A stretch of 43,360 bases of DNA from Microcaldota archaeon (GCA_023270055.1 JAGDYB010000004.1:1-43360), one strand, 5' to 3'; counted from the first letter of the stretch, positions 32,765-41,463 are shown. Translations and numbers: made by a program. The notes: generated by a model from the sequence alone, not told the origin.

Positions 32765-34404
32765 GGGTTGCCGACAACCGGCGAGTTGTATATGGTCACG
32801 CAGCTCCCGGAACTGCAGGCGCAGCTGACCTTGCTCAACATTATATACATTGGGCATATAATTGGTCTTGGCGGATGCGACCACCAGCTCTCGGCAATAG
32901 GCACATACGCGCTGTTTATGCATATCTCCTGCATCGGCGCACCGTTTCTGCACGGCGTAACATATACCGGAACGCACGAAGCGCTTGTATCGCAGTCAAA
33001 AAAGCTCTGGTTCAACTTTATCACTGGATTATGTCCGTAATAATTTATTATCTGGCTCGGATAAAACACCCGCGTATTGGAGAGCGTCGCATTGTTCGAC
33101 GAGCTCGCATTTATTATTGAGGTGCCGTTTGTGGCAGCGCCAGGGCCTACCGTGCTCATTCCCATCCCGCAGCCGGCAACAACAGTAACACCATAGCTGG
33201 CATTCCTGTCAAGCGTTTCAATTGTTCCATTCCTGCCGACAATTGTGCCATAGAAGCTAAGCACAGCTGTGGCGCCAGGCGAAATGTTGTACCCCATGCT
33301 ATTCATGTCGTTCACCGAAAACGGAGGGCGCAGCTCGCCGCTTCCAGTGACAATGAGAGGTATAAAGCCGGGCACGTTCCGCACAGCGCCGTTCTCAACA
33401 AATTCATTGCCTCTCAAAACTACGCTATATATTCTTATGCTGCTGTTTCCGTTGTTTTTCACGGCGATTTCAAAGCTTGTGTTGTCCCCTGAGGTCGAAA
33501 GTGCGACCGATTTTACCGATATATTTTGGTTTAGCCATCTGATTTTGGCAATCCTGAATGCGGGTGCAGGCAGTAGAGAATGCAGCGGCATCCTTATTAT
33601 TTTCATTCTTTCCGTACTGTTTGGCATGTATATCATTCCGGCTTTGCCAACGACGTTCATAACGATAGCATTTGGCGCGATGCCGCTCATGTTTAGCACT
33701 ACCGGGCTCAAGTCTATTAGTATGCCAGCCGTGTTGTTTACCTTGCTTGGCAGGATATCGAGCGTCAGGCTCTTTATGGGCAAAATCAGGCCGTACGTAT
33801 TTCCGTTTACGGTAATCTTTGCGCTTGATATGTTGAATCTTACTTTAGTAACTGTTGAATTCTGCGGCATCGTAACCTTGCCGATTAGCTGTGACACGTT
33901 CTGCAGCGACATTAGATTTACAGAGCCATTTATGCTTGTGTTTATCCATCCGCTTCTGCCGTTGTGCAACGCGTAAATATCAAGCGACGAATATGACATA
34001 TTCACCGCTGTGGTACCATTTGGCACCATTATGGGGTCTGTCATGCTGATAGGTACTGTTTCATATGCAGCTGCGAAATATTCAAAATAGGCAAACAAGC
34101 CGGCAAGGAATACGGCGATTACAGCAACAGCGGTAAATACGTACTTTCCGTATTCTGCGCGCCTCCTTCTTGCAATATCCATTACCTCCTCAACCTGCAC
34201 ATTTGGTTTGAGCCTGTAGTATTTCCACTTCTTAATATACTCGTTAGGCACTTGCTCTACCGCGCCAGCATCAACAAGTTCCTGTATGTGCTGGCTTACA
34301 GTAGAAGGTGCAAGATTCAGCATCCTGCTTATGTCGCTCATTGTCTTGTTTCCCTTGGAAAGTATTTCAATTATTTTCTTTTTGGTTTCCCATGTGCCGC
34401 TCAT
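32761..34404 (-). CDS. Membrane-bound winged-helix protein with DUF4382-like exterior
   Basis: A 547-residue protein. Residues 1-70 are an ArsR-type winged helix (TMSDISRMLNLAPSTVSQH is the recognition HTH). A basic linker leads to one TM helix (about 87-109). The rest should be outside the cell. Residues of about 112-260 resemble DUF4382 (ALHNGRSGWINTSINGSVNL, QLIGKVTMPQNSTVTKVRF); a second beta-rich domain follows, and the last 90 residues hold about 11 Cys. There are more than 20 N-x-S/T sites. This topology suggests a one-component sensor acting from the membrane. The next gene overlaps its stop by four bases. GGGAT lies just before ATG 34404. Confidence 0.85.
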   Translation of the reverse strand: MSGTWETKKKIIEILSKGNKTMSDISRMLNLAPSTVSQHIQELVDAGAVEQVPNEYIKKWKYYRLKPNVQVEEVMDIARRRRAEYGKYVFTAVAVIAVFLAGLFAYFEYFAAAYETVPISMTDPIMVPNGTTAVNMSYSSLDIYALHNGRSGWINTSINGSVNLMSLQNVSQLIGKVTMPQNSTVTKVRFNISSAKITVNGNTYGLILPIKSLTLDILPSKVNNTAGILIDLSPVVLNMSGIAPNAIVMNVVGKAGMIYMPNSTERMKIIRMPLHSLLPAPAFRIAKIRWLNQNISVKSVALSTSGDNTSFEIAVKNNGNSSIRIYSVVLRGNEFVENGAVRNVPGFIPLIVTGSGELRPPFSVNDMNSMGYNISPGATAVLSFYGTIVGRNGTIETLDRNASYGVTVVAGCGMGMSTVGPGAATNGTSIINASSSNNATLSNTRVFYPSQIINYYGHNPVIKLNQSFFDCDTSASCVPVYVTPCRNGAPMQEICINSAYVPIAESWWSHPPRPIICPMYIMLSKVSCACSSGSCVTIYNSPVVGNP

Positions 34405-34564
34405 GCAATCCCATTTAAACTAATTGCCGCGCTTGTGCAGCGTTGCCAGCTGTAACAAAAGCGAATGCACGACAAGCCGCAATATCGCGCATACTCACTA
34501 TACTATTATTATTGCGCTCGTTATTTTAAAGCTTTTTTGTAATTTCGGTTTTTGTTAGGTTTTA

Positions 34565-36319
34565 TTATATTTTCTTGGCTTTTTCCTTTATCTCAGATAT
34601 TTGGTCAAGAAGGCGTTTTTCATCGTCGTTAAGCAAATAACCGAACTGTTGCCTAAACAACAGCTCATATTCGTCATCCACATACGTGTAAAGAATCTCG
34701 TTCTCCTTTACGCCCCTGCCATAGACGACTTCATCCATTGATATTGCCACGTCCGTATTCTTCATTGCCTCGCCAAGAGATACTCCGTTGTCCTGTATCT
34801 CCTTTATCCTGCCTACCGTTTCGCCATTCTCGTCTATCATGCGGTATCCTGGTTTTATCCTGCCTTCAATTACAGAGACGCCGAATATTGCCGGATGTGA
34901 TACCCTGAAGCATGCGTTTGGTATCACCTTGATTGCACCAGGAAACACGAAGCTTTTCTCTGCATTCTCCTTCTCCCTCTTCTTTTCATCTTCTACCCAT
35001 TTCTTGTATTCCTCTATAAGCCTGTAAATGACGCTTTCGCTTATTACGCTTACACCGCTTACCTGGGCCTCCTCCCTTGCGTCTGCTTCTATGCCTACAT
35101 TGAAAGAAAGTATGACTGCGCTGTATGGATCTATCGCCTTCATTGCCATTGCGTCAAGTACGTCTCGTCTTGTGACATTCCCGAGTCCCTTCTTGCTTAT
35201 GCTCACGTTTTCATTTTTGAGAAGCCTTGATATCGCCTCTAGTCCGCCTATTGTGTCAGCCCTGAGCACTATGCCTTCCTTGGACACGGAAAACACGTCG
35301 CTCATCTCCTTTTCTATTTCCGACTTGTAATTCGGCATTGAGGTTGACATGACAAGTGAGCCCGGCAGCGCTTCGTCAAGATCATTCCCACTTATTTTTA
35401 CCCCTGCGGCAGCACTCACGCTTTCTACGCTGTAGAACCTGCCTGCCGATTCCCTGAGCTCCTGCAGCGCCTTTGGTCTGAACAATGCTTTTATTTTAGC
35501 AGTTTTTACGCCAGTTTCCGTACCAAATGCTATTATATCATTTACCTTGAGCATCCCGTTGTAGAGTATTACATCTATAGTGACGCCTAGCCCCCTTTCC
35601 TCCCTCTTTTCTATTATGCTCCCTATCCCTGGCCCGTTCTCCTCTATGTTAAGTCTTGCCTCGAGGTATTTTTGCGCAAGGCCCGTTATGTAGACAAGAA
35701 GTTCGGCTATGCCCTCGCCTGTCTTTGCGCTTATTGGCATTATCGCTATCTCTTTCTGGAAATTCTTGACCCGGTCAAATCTCTCGCTATTGAATCCAAG
35801 CTCGCTCAATTTGCCTATTAAATCGTATACCCTTGCGTCAAGTTCGTTGACCACGTTTTGCGTTTGCTTCTCCACGGCTTCCAGGAAAGAGCTCGATCCG
35901 GTGCTGCGCCAGCCAGTAATGAGGTCTATCTTGTTCGCCGCCACGATGAACGGGGTTTTGTACTCCCTCAGTATGTCAATAGCCTCGTACGTCTGTGGTT
36001 CAAAGCTTTTTGACACATCTACAACAAGCACGGCAAGATCCGCGACGCTTCCACCTCTTCTCCTAAGGTTCGTAAAAGCCTCGTGGCCCGGTGTGTCTAT
36101 GAAGAGGAGCCCAGGTATAACCAAATTGGTGTTGAACCGTTCAAGCAGCTTGCCTCCCATCGCTTTGACAATACCTATAGGCACTTCGCTTGCCCCTATA
36201 TGCTGCGTTATGCCTCCGGCTTCCTTTGCTGCTACCGATGTATTCCTTATCTTATCGAGCAGCGTTGTTTTGCCGTGGTCTACATGACCCATCACACATA
36301 TTATCGGTTGGCGTATCAT
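34565..36319 (-). CDS. infB: Translation initiation factor aIF5B
   Basis: A 584-residue GTPase that promotes subunit joining and stabilises initiator tRNA. G1 is GHVDHGKTT, G3 DTPGHEAF, and G4 AANKID. Domain II follows (about 225-345), then domain III (around 345-445), and the C-terminal tRNA-binding domain IV with a linker helix of charged residues (KKWVEDEKKREKENAEK). There is no long N-terminal extension, as expected for archaea. The start is ATG 36319, 26 bases after a TATA; GTG 36328 in frame is too close to it. Confidence 0.96.
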   Translation of the reverse strand: MIRQPIICVMGHVDHGKTTLLDKIRNTSVAAKEAGGITQHIGASEVPIGIVKAMGGKLLERFNTNLVIPGLLFIDTPGHEAFTNLRRRGGSVADLAVLVVDVSKSFEPQTYEAIDILREYKTPFIVAANKIDLITGWRSTGSSSFLEAVEKQTQNVVNELDARVYDLIGKLSELGFNSERFDRVKNFQKEIAIMPISAKTGEGIAELLVYITGLAQKYLEARLNIEENGPGIGSIIEKREERGLGVTIDVILYNGMLKVNDIIAFGTETGVKTAKIKALFRPKALQELRESAGRFYSVESVSAAAGVKISGNDLDEALPGSLVMSTSMPNYKSEIEKEMSDVFSVSKEGIVLRADTIGGLEAISRLLKNENVSISKKGLGNVTRRDVLDAMAMKAIDPYSAVILSFNVGIEADAREEAQVSGVSVISESVIYRLIEEYKKWVEDEKKREKENAEKSFVFPGAIKVIPNACFRVSHPAIFGVSVIEGRIKPGYRMIDENGETVGRIKEIQDNGVSLGEAMKNTDVAISMDEVVYGRGVKENEILYTYVDDEYELLFRQQFGYLLNDDEKRLLDQISEIKEKAKKI

Positions 36320-36340
36320 GGCAAGCACTAAAATCAGTAA

Positions 36341-36376
36341 TATATAAATAGGTATATGAAAATAAATTTATAAAAA
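36341..36376. promoter_or_regulatory. Back-to-back promoters of infB and ndk
   Basis: The minus-strand TATA (TATTTATATA, 36341-36350) lies 26 bases from the infB start. The plus-strand TATA (ATTTATAAAA, about 36367-36376) lies 26 bases from the ndk start. Both genes appear leaderless, and the two boxes are separated by only about 16 bases. Confidence 0.6.
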
Positions 36377-36396
36377 CTGATTGTTGGTTGATAAGC

Positions 36397-36939
36397 ATGT
36401 CCAAAGAGCTAGTTTTTGCAAAACCGGACGCGATAGAGCGCAAGCTTGTGGGAAAGATACTTTCCAGGTTTGAGGAGCAGGGTTTCAACATAGTCAAGGC
36501 GAGAAAGGGCAGGATTTCAAAGGAGCTTGCCCAGCTGTTGTATCCTGATTCGGAAGCGCAGCTTAAGGGCATGGGCGAAAAGACGCTGGCATCAATGTCC
36601 GCGAGAGGCGAGATGGAAAAGGTGAAGGAAATTTTCAACACCACTGAGCCGATTGAAATAGGCAAGAAGCTCAACGAATGGAACAGAATATACGCAACGT
36701 CGGCTGATGTTATTGCGTTCATATTCGAAAAAGAGGGCAACGCCCCAAAGATGGCAAGGGAGCTGATAGGCAAGACTGATCCTTCAATGGCCGCAAAAGG
36801 AACAATAAGGGGCGACTATGGCAACGATTCAATATACCAGGGGAACATAGAAAAGAGGAGCTGCAGAAATTTGGTCCACGCATCAGACGAGGACCGCGCC
36901 GAAGTGGAAGTCGGATATTTCGAGAAGTATTTCTTCTGA
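36397..36939 (+). CDS. ndk: Nucleoside diphosphate kinase
   Basis: A 180-residue enzyme that balances NTP pools by phosphate transfer through a phosphohistidine. ELVFAKPDAIERKLVG is the family start, DPSMAAKGTIRGDYG binds nucleotide, and the catalytic His is in CRNLVHASDEDRAEVE. Between residues of about 45 and 95 it has the longer archaeal insertion (MGEKTLASMS...EPIEIGKKLNEW), making it about 30 residues longer than bacterial Ndk. The start is ATG 36397, leaderless; an upstream in-frame TTG is ignored. Confidence 0.95.
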   Translation: MSKELVFAKPDAIERKLVGKILSRFEEQGFNIVKARKGRISKELAQLLYPDSEAQLKGMGEKTLASMSARGEMEKVKEIFNTTEPIEIGKKLNEWNRIYATSADVIAFIFEKEGNAPKMARELIGKTDPSMAAKGTIRGDYGNDSIYQGNIEKRSCRNLVHASDEDRAEVEVGYFEKYFF

Positions 36940-36940
36940 A

Positions 36941-37249
36941 TTACGAGCCGCCCTGCATGTTAAGCTTTGCCTCCTGGCTTATCATGTCTGGGCTCCACAT
37001 TGGATCCCATACTAGATTTATCTTTATCTGACCAACGCCTTCAATCTTCTCAAGCCGAAGCTGCACATCAGCAAGTATTATGCTTGTTACCGGGCACATC
37101 GGGCTTGTCATGGTCATCGTCACGGTGACATTGTTCTTGTCGTCAATCTCTATGTTGTAAATTAGTCCAAGATCAACAAGGTTTATGCCTATCTCAGGAT
37201 CGGTGCACTTCTTAAGCTCCCTTACCACATCCTCTTTTTTGATCTGCAT
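36941..37249 (-). CDS. MIP18/DUF59 family Fe-S assembly protein
   Basis: A 102-residue protein: ELKKCTDPEIGINLVDLGLIYNI is the family start, TMTMTSPMCPVTSII carries the conserved Cys, and VNLVWDPMWSP-type sequence ends the domain (INLVWDPMWSPDMIS). Relatives (SufT, PaaD, CIAO2) act in iron-sulfur cluster assembly or delivery. It has client candidates in this window (the radical-SAM gene). It is convergent with ndk, one base between stops, and a TATA-like TATTTTTATC lies upstream (about 37271-37280). Confidence 0.93.
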   Translation of the reverse strand: MQIKKEDVVRELKKCTDPEIGINLVDLGLIYNIEIDDKNNVTVTMTMTSPMCPVTSIILADVQLRLEKIEGVGQIKINLVWDPMWSPDMISQEAKLNMQGGS

Positions 37250-37296
37250 ATTAATATTACAACTGATAAGGATAAAAATATATCACGCTGTGCACG

Positions 37297-40200
37297 CTAC
37301 GCCTTGCAGTTTGGCGAAGCTGTCATCCAGTAGCAGGCGTTGTTGCTCGAGCACGCGTTTCCGCCAAGATCCTTGTTAAGGCTGCTTGCGTTCTGCGCAA
37401 AAAGTGTGCAGTCAATGCCATATTCGCTCATGTTGAGGAACTTGTTGTTAGCAAAGGAATCCAGCGTGGAGTTTATGATGTAGGCGCCTATCACGCCGCG
37501 GTTTGCAGTGTTGTTCTGAATTTCAAAACCTTGCCCGCCTGACACTTCAAGGGCAATGCTTGTATTTATCATCTTGTTTTTCTCTACCTTGCCATAGTTG
37601 CTTTTCGATATCATTATTCCGTGCGATGCATTCATTATTGTGTCATTCAAGATCGTGGAATAATTTGCATTCTCGATGCTTATTGAGTTGTTTACGCTTA
37701 CTATGGTATCATTCATGAATGTAGGGTAGCCGGCAGAGGCGGTTATCGCCGTAGTGAAGTTCTTTATGTAGCAATCGATAACCTTGACATTTGAGGAGTT
37801 CTTTATGTTCACGAAAGCGCCTCCGTTTGACGCAAGCATAGTATGATAATTGCAGTTTATTATCGTGTTGTTGCCGCTAGTGTTCTTTGTGTTGTATATG
37901 TTGAAGCATGTGGCGCCATACGGATAAAGCATATCGCTTGTCATTAATATGCTCGCACCGGAGCTTATCGCATAGCATTTTGGCGCGATGGTGAGCGGAT
38001 TCAGTTCAACAAGCCATATGCAATCGTGTTTTGTGTTTCCAAAGTTTACGCCGCCACGCTGTGCGTATATCCCTCCAGTGCCAGGTGAGCAATAGTAGTC
38101 AACAGCATTGCCATACGCCGAATTGTTGAACACATTGTTGCCTATTGAGTTGCTGAACAGTATCCCATACTTCCCATTCCTAGTCGCGTTGTTGTACGCA
38201 ATAAGGTTGTTTGAAGAATTGAGCACAAGCATTCCTGTTGCATTAGCCGAACCGTCAAGCTCTATATTGCTTGTTACGATTCCGTTGCTTACCCTGTTCA
38301 TGTATATACCGCCGCTCGAGAACGTCGTCACATTCTGTCCCGTTACCTGCGGGTTCGTGTCATTAACCAGTACCACGCCGGTGTAAACGTTTGTTATATT
38401 GTTGTATTGTATCTTTGCGTCGCTTGAGTTGCTTACTACAATGCCTGCTGCGAATTTTTCAATGCCGCAGTTGCTTATGCTTACGTTGTTGACTCCGTTT
38501 GCATATATTGCGCTGCTGCCATATGCGCCCCCTATGCTGTGGCCGTTGCATGAGAAGCTTACGTTGTCAGCTTTTATGTTTATGCACCTGCTCGTGTAGT
38601 TTATCAGGTTCTTGGTAAGCACGTAAGATCCGGGATAGGTTATATTGTAGCAGCCGCTCAGCGGATATACGCTTATCGGAGGCAAAGCCTTAGAGGTGCA
38701 TCCCGCTCCCCAGTTGCAGTCGGTAACGCCGCATCCGGTATTTTCGAACAGGTTTGAGGTGGAGTTGTAGGTGCTTGCGGTGCAGTACAGGTCAGATCTT
38801 TTATTATTCTCGGTGTAGCCGCTGCTGAACGTGGAGCCGCTTCCGCCAGCAAAGTATATCCCGTAGTCATTGCCCTTCAGGTTGAACCTGTAGTAGGTTA
38901 TTGCGGTGCTTGCATTCGTGTATATACCATAAGTGCTGTTGCTGACGCTGACATTGCTGATAGAGCCGGTGTTTGCGCCATGCAAGTACAGCCCATATAC
39001 GCTGTTTGCTATTGTGGAATTGTATACGTATGGAACTTGTGTATTATTGATATAAATCCCATAAGTGTCGTTGTTCAGCATGCAGTTGCTCACAGTTATG
39101 TTGTAAACTCCATTTTCATATATGCCATACATTGCGTTGTCTATTGCATTGCCCTTGCAGTTGAGGTGTACGTTGGGCGATGTAACGGTTATGCATGCAT
39201 CTCCCTTTGAAAGCGGATTTGAAACATTGACATAATTCATCAGGTTCAATCCTGAGCTTAGTGTGTATGTGCCAGAGGCGTTTATGTTTCCGCACTCAGT
39301 TATCGTCTTGCCAAGTATCACGTTGCTTATCGCTGGCGGTATGTTGACATTTGAACACTGAGCGAAAGCGCAGTATTCGCTGCTGTGGCATGTCGAAGAT
39401 GAGAAGTTGTTTGCGTTCCTAAGTCCTGCAGTAAGGTTGCATATTAAGTCCACAGTGTTATCGGTAAAGTTGTCCTTGTAAAATTTATTACCTGTGGAGT
39501 TGATTACAGCCCCGTAGTAGGCGCTGTTGTTAATCAAATCATTGCTGAACAAGTTGCTACCGCCGCTGTAAATATAAATATTGCCTTGCTTGCTTGCGAC
39601 CCCTCCAAGCGTGGTGTTTGCTATTTTGTTCATTCTGGAATCATTCATTAAGATGTCAGACATTGTTTGCTTTGCTATGTAAGAAGCTGTCAGTGTAGAG
39701 TTTGAAACTCCATAGAAGTATACGCCGTACGAGAAGGATGAAAGATTCAAGCCTTGCAGGCTTACGTTGTGCACATTCTTTGCATAGATCGCATAAGTGA
39801 ACGGCGGTATTCCCACATACGGGCCGCTGCCCTTTATCATATTCAGGTTTCCAACCAGCGTTACGTCGCTTGCGTTGATTGTTATGCATGCGCCCTTCTT
39901 TATCGAAGTTGATATTGGTTTTGTTATATAATAAGTGCCCGGCTTGTCTATCACGGTGCAGTTGGTTATGCTTGTCAGCTTTGTAACGTTTATTGTGGTT
40001 GTCGACATGGTGCTTGTAGCTGGTGCTTTGTGCGATGCCGTCGCAACGAGTGCTCCCGCAACAAGTATGACTACGATTACTGCGGCAATGCCGATGAGCA
40101 TTTCGTTGTGCCTTTTCTTCAATCTCCTCTTCCTCTCCTCTTCCTGCTGATCTATATTTGGCTGGGCTTTTGGTGGGGTTACCCCAGGTATTATATTTTC

Positions 40201-40314
40201 CAGCGGTGGCAAATTGTTCTGCCGTTCGCCAGCGTTTGGAATCGTGCCTTGGGTTGGCGTAGCATTGTCCTCAGAAATATCGATATGCGGGTCGGAATTG
40301 TCAGCGTCTGTCAT
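37297..40314 (-). CDS. Giant surface protein with four beta-helix (NosD-like) modules
   Basis: A 1005-residue protein. Residues 1-70 are acidic/Pro-rich then basic, and residues 72-93 form one TM anchor. The exterior consists of four modules of about 215-230 residues (roughly 115-333, 335-548, 550-771, 775-1005). Each opens with a pattern of the type T-x-C-x-x-I-x2-x-G-(T/S)-Y-x-L-T and C-I-x-I, continues with right-handed parallel beta-helix rungs (repeats such as YGIY, NVSISN, SNNLIAYNNAT), and ends in a Cys-Trp cap (GCGVTDCNW, TKHDCIW, NACYW). N-x-S/T sites are very dense. The fold is used by carbohydrate-acting or adhesive proteins; the function here is unknown. Start ATG 40314, TATA at about 40331-40342. 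Confidence 0.9.
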   Translation of the reverse strand: MTDADNSDPHIDISEDNATPTQGTIPNAGERQNNLPPLENIIPGVTPPKAQPNIDQQEEERKRRLKKRHNEMLIGIAAVIVVILVAGALVATASHKAPATSTMSTTTINVTKLTSITNCTVIDKPGTYYITKPISTSIKKGACITINASDVTLVGNLNMIKGSGPYVGIPPFTYAIYAKNVHNVSLQGLNLSSFSYGVYFYGVSNSTLTASYIAKQTMSDILMNDSRMNKIANTTLGGVASKQGNIYIYSGGSNLFSNDLINNSAYYGAVINSTGNKFYKDNFTDNTVDLICNLTAGLRNANNFSSSTCHSSEYCAFAQCSNVNIPPAISNVILGKTITECGNINASGTYTLSSGLNLMNYVNVSNPLSKGDACITVTSPNVHLNCKGNAIDNAMYGIYENGVYNITVSNCMLNNDTYGIYINNTQVPYVYNSTIANSVYGLYLHGANTGSISNVSVSNSTYGIYTNASTAITYYRFNLKGNDYGIYFAGGSGSTFSSGYTENNKRSDLYCTASTYNSTSNLFENTGCGVTDCNWGAGCTSKALPPISVYPLSGCYNITYPGSYVLTKNLINYTSRCINIKADNVSFSCNGHSIGGAYGSSAIYANGVNNVSISNCGIEKFAAGIVVSNSSDAKIQYNNITNVYTGVVLVNDTNPQVTGQNVTTFSSGGIYMNRVSNGIVTSNIELDGSANATGMLVLNSSNNLIAYNNATRNGKYGILFSNSIGNNVFNNSAYGNAVDYYCSPGTGGIYAQRGGVNFGNTKHDCIWLVELNPLTIAPKCYAISSGASILMTSDMLYPYGATCFNIYNTKNTSGNNTIINCNYHTMLASNGGAFVNIKNSSNVKVIDCYIKNFTTAITASAGYPTFMNDTIVSVNNSISIENANYSTILNDTIMNASHGIMISKSNYGKVEKNKMINTSIALEVSGGQGFEIQNNTANRGVIGAYIINSTLDSFANNKFLNMSEYGIDCTLFAQNASSLNKDLGGNACSSNNACYWMTASPNCKA

Positions 40315-40358
40315 AGCATCATTCAGCAATAAATTTATATTTAGACATGCATTTATAA

Positions 40359-40368
40359 TTATTTAAAT
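40359..40368 (+). promoter_or_regulatory. Probable promoter of the tRNA-Thr gene
   Basis: TATTTAAATG lies about 28 bases before the tRNA; a second box, ATTTATAATT, is at 40351-40360. Both are back to back with the minus-strand TATA of the giant surface protein. Confidence 0.5.
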
Positions 40369-40392
40369 GTTCATGTTGCTTGTATCTGCGCT

Positions 40393-40499
40393 GCCTCAGT
40401 AGCTCAGTGGTAGAGCGCCTGTCTCGTAAACTTCTTGAAAGAAGTTTAATCAAGAACCAGGAAAACAGGAGGTCGAGGGTTCAATCCCCTCCTGAGGCT
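40393..40499 (+). tRNA. tRNA-Thr (anticodon CGU) with a 35-base intron
   Basis: A complete cloverleaf: acceptor GCCTCAG/CTGAGGC, D-stem GCTC/GAGC, anticodon stem CCTGT/ACAGG, T-stem GAGGG/CCCTC with loop TTCAATC. The loop C-T-CGT-A-A gives anticodon CGU (reads ACG). The intron lies at the canonical site between positions 37 and 38, about 40429-40463. The splice region can form a relaxed bulge-helix-bulge: the outer stem, an AAA bulge, a CUCG/CAGG central helix with one C-A mismatch, a bulge, then TTCTTG/CAAGAA. CCA is not encoded; the discriminator is T and a T-run follows as terminator. Confidence 0.95.
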
Positions 40500-40598
40500 C
40501 TTTTTGTTTGGTCAAGAGCTCCAGTGCCTATAATCAACACTTTAAATATTTCTTTTCCACATTAGCATTGAAGTGGTTTTATCAAATGTGGCGTAAAA

Positions 40599-40619
40599 CC
40601 CACTCCCTTCAGGGGTGGG
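40599..40619 (+). repeat. IS200/IS605-type end hairpin
   Basis: CCCACTCCC, loop TTCA, GGGGTGGG forms an 8-bp stem with one bulged T. Hairpins of this kind, with flanking AAACCCACTCC-type sequence, mark ends of IS200/IS605-family elements and the end of TnpB-associated RNAs. Here it precedes the tnpB fragment by 55 bases. Confidence 0.55.
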
Positions 40620-40674
40620 ATATAAGTCACCGCAAAAGCGTATAAATATGAAGGTGTAAATAAATATGGTCGTC

Positions 40675-40887
40675 ATGAGAACAGCATATAAATATCGTGC
40701 GTATCCTTCAAAGGAGCAGAAAGAAACACTGAACAGGCAGATGTATCTTGCAAAAGAACTCTATAATATGCTCCTTGAAAAGTCAAAGGCATATTACAAG
40801 GAAACAGGCAAGACCCTTACGGAATACAGAATGAATGTATGGCTTACGCAGATAAAGAAGGAAAAAGGCCCAAGGTTTAAGCTTTGA
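40675..40887 (+). pseudogene. tnpB: Truncated TnpB (IS605 OrfB) fragment
   Basis: The first 67 or so residues match the TnpB N-terminus (MRTAYKYRAYPSKEQKETL, LAKELYNMLLE, KEKGPRF). The frame then ends at TGA 40885-40887, where some 300 residues including the RuvC nuclease domain should follow. The same frame after the stop does not resemble TnpB, so this looks like a deletion rather than a single nonsense change. No tnpA is present. ATG 40675 is the canonical start (ATG 40666 also open); a TATA (TATAAATA) lies at about 40641-40648. About 130 bases downstream hold no clear gene. Confidence 0.8.
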
Positions 40888-41016
40888 GTGCTGTTCGCAA
40901 AAGACTGCTGGAGCTTGCCGTCTGCGCATTTGGGAGCAGAACAGTTTATAGCTAACTCCAGTTTTATGCAAGCATGCAAAAAAGAAGGAAAAGAAAAACA
41001 AAAGCGAATAAAAGTG

Positions 41017-41463
41017 CTACTTTACCTCCACTTCCTTTCCTTCACCCTTTGTCTTCTTCACATTTATCTCGAGAGTGCCATCCTCGAACTTCGCCTCAGC
41101 CGTGTCCGGAAGGACCTCGCTCGGGAGAGGTATGTCCCTGAAGTATGAAGACGAAGTTCTTTCGTTATAATAGTAGTTTTTCTTCTTTTCCTCGCGTTCC
41201 TTCTTTGTTTCCGCCCTTATCGTAACGCTGTTTTTGTTGACCTTCAGCTTTATCTCATCCTTTTTGACTCCCGGCAGGTCAGCTTTTATTGTGAAATGAT
41301 CTCCCTCGTCGACAAGGTCCACATCCGGCAAAGTTTCCGAGAGCAAGCTGCTGTAGCTGGGCGGTATATAAAAAAGCCTGTCTATCTGTCTGCTGAGCCT
41401 CTCTATCGGATCCATTCCAAAAGTCTCAGGCAAAAGCCACCTTCCCTTCCTCCTATTCGCCAT
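41017..41463 (-). CDS. hsp20: Small heat-shock protein (Hsp20/alpha-crystallin)
   Basis: A 148-residue ATP-independent chaperone. The N-terminal arm (about 1-45) includes PIERLSRQIDRLFYIPP. The alpha-crystallin domain starts at LPDVDLVDEGDHFTIKADLPGVKKDEIKLKV-type sequence and ends with AKFEDGTLEINVKK (the G-x-L motif). The usual C-terminal I-x-I is replaced by a short tail EGKEVEVK (V-x-V). It has a GGGGTGAT ribosome-binding site at 41466-41473 and a TATA (AAATTTAAAAATTT) at about 41493-41506. It is thus one of the few leadered genes here. Confidence 0.95.
   Translation of the reverse strand: MANRRKGRWLLPETFGMDPIERLSRQIDRLFYIPPSYSSLLSETLPDVDLVDEGDHFTIKADLPGVKKDEIKLKVNKNSVTIRAETKKEREEKKKNYYYNERTSSSYFRDIPLPSEVLPDTAEAKFEDGTLEINVKKTKGEGKEVEVK

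Noticed and set aside
32765-32977. N-terminal extension of the HEx4H protein
   Set aside because: It overlaps the coding end of the upstream regulator; the GTGA overlap gives a better start at 32764.
40888-41148. Plus-strand ORF after the tnpB fragment, in the same frame
   Set aside because: It does not resemble TnpB and runs antisense into hsp20; I treat it as chance.
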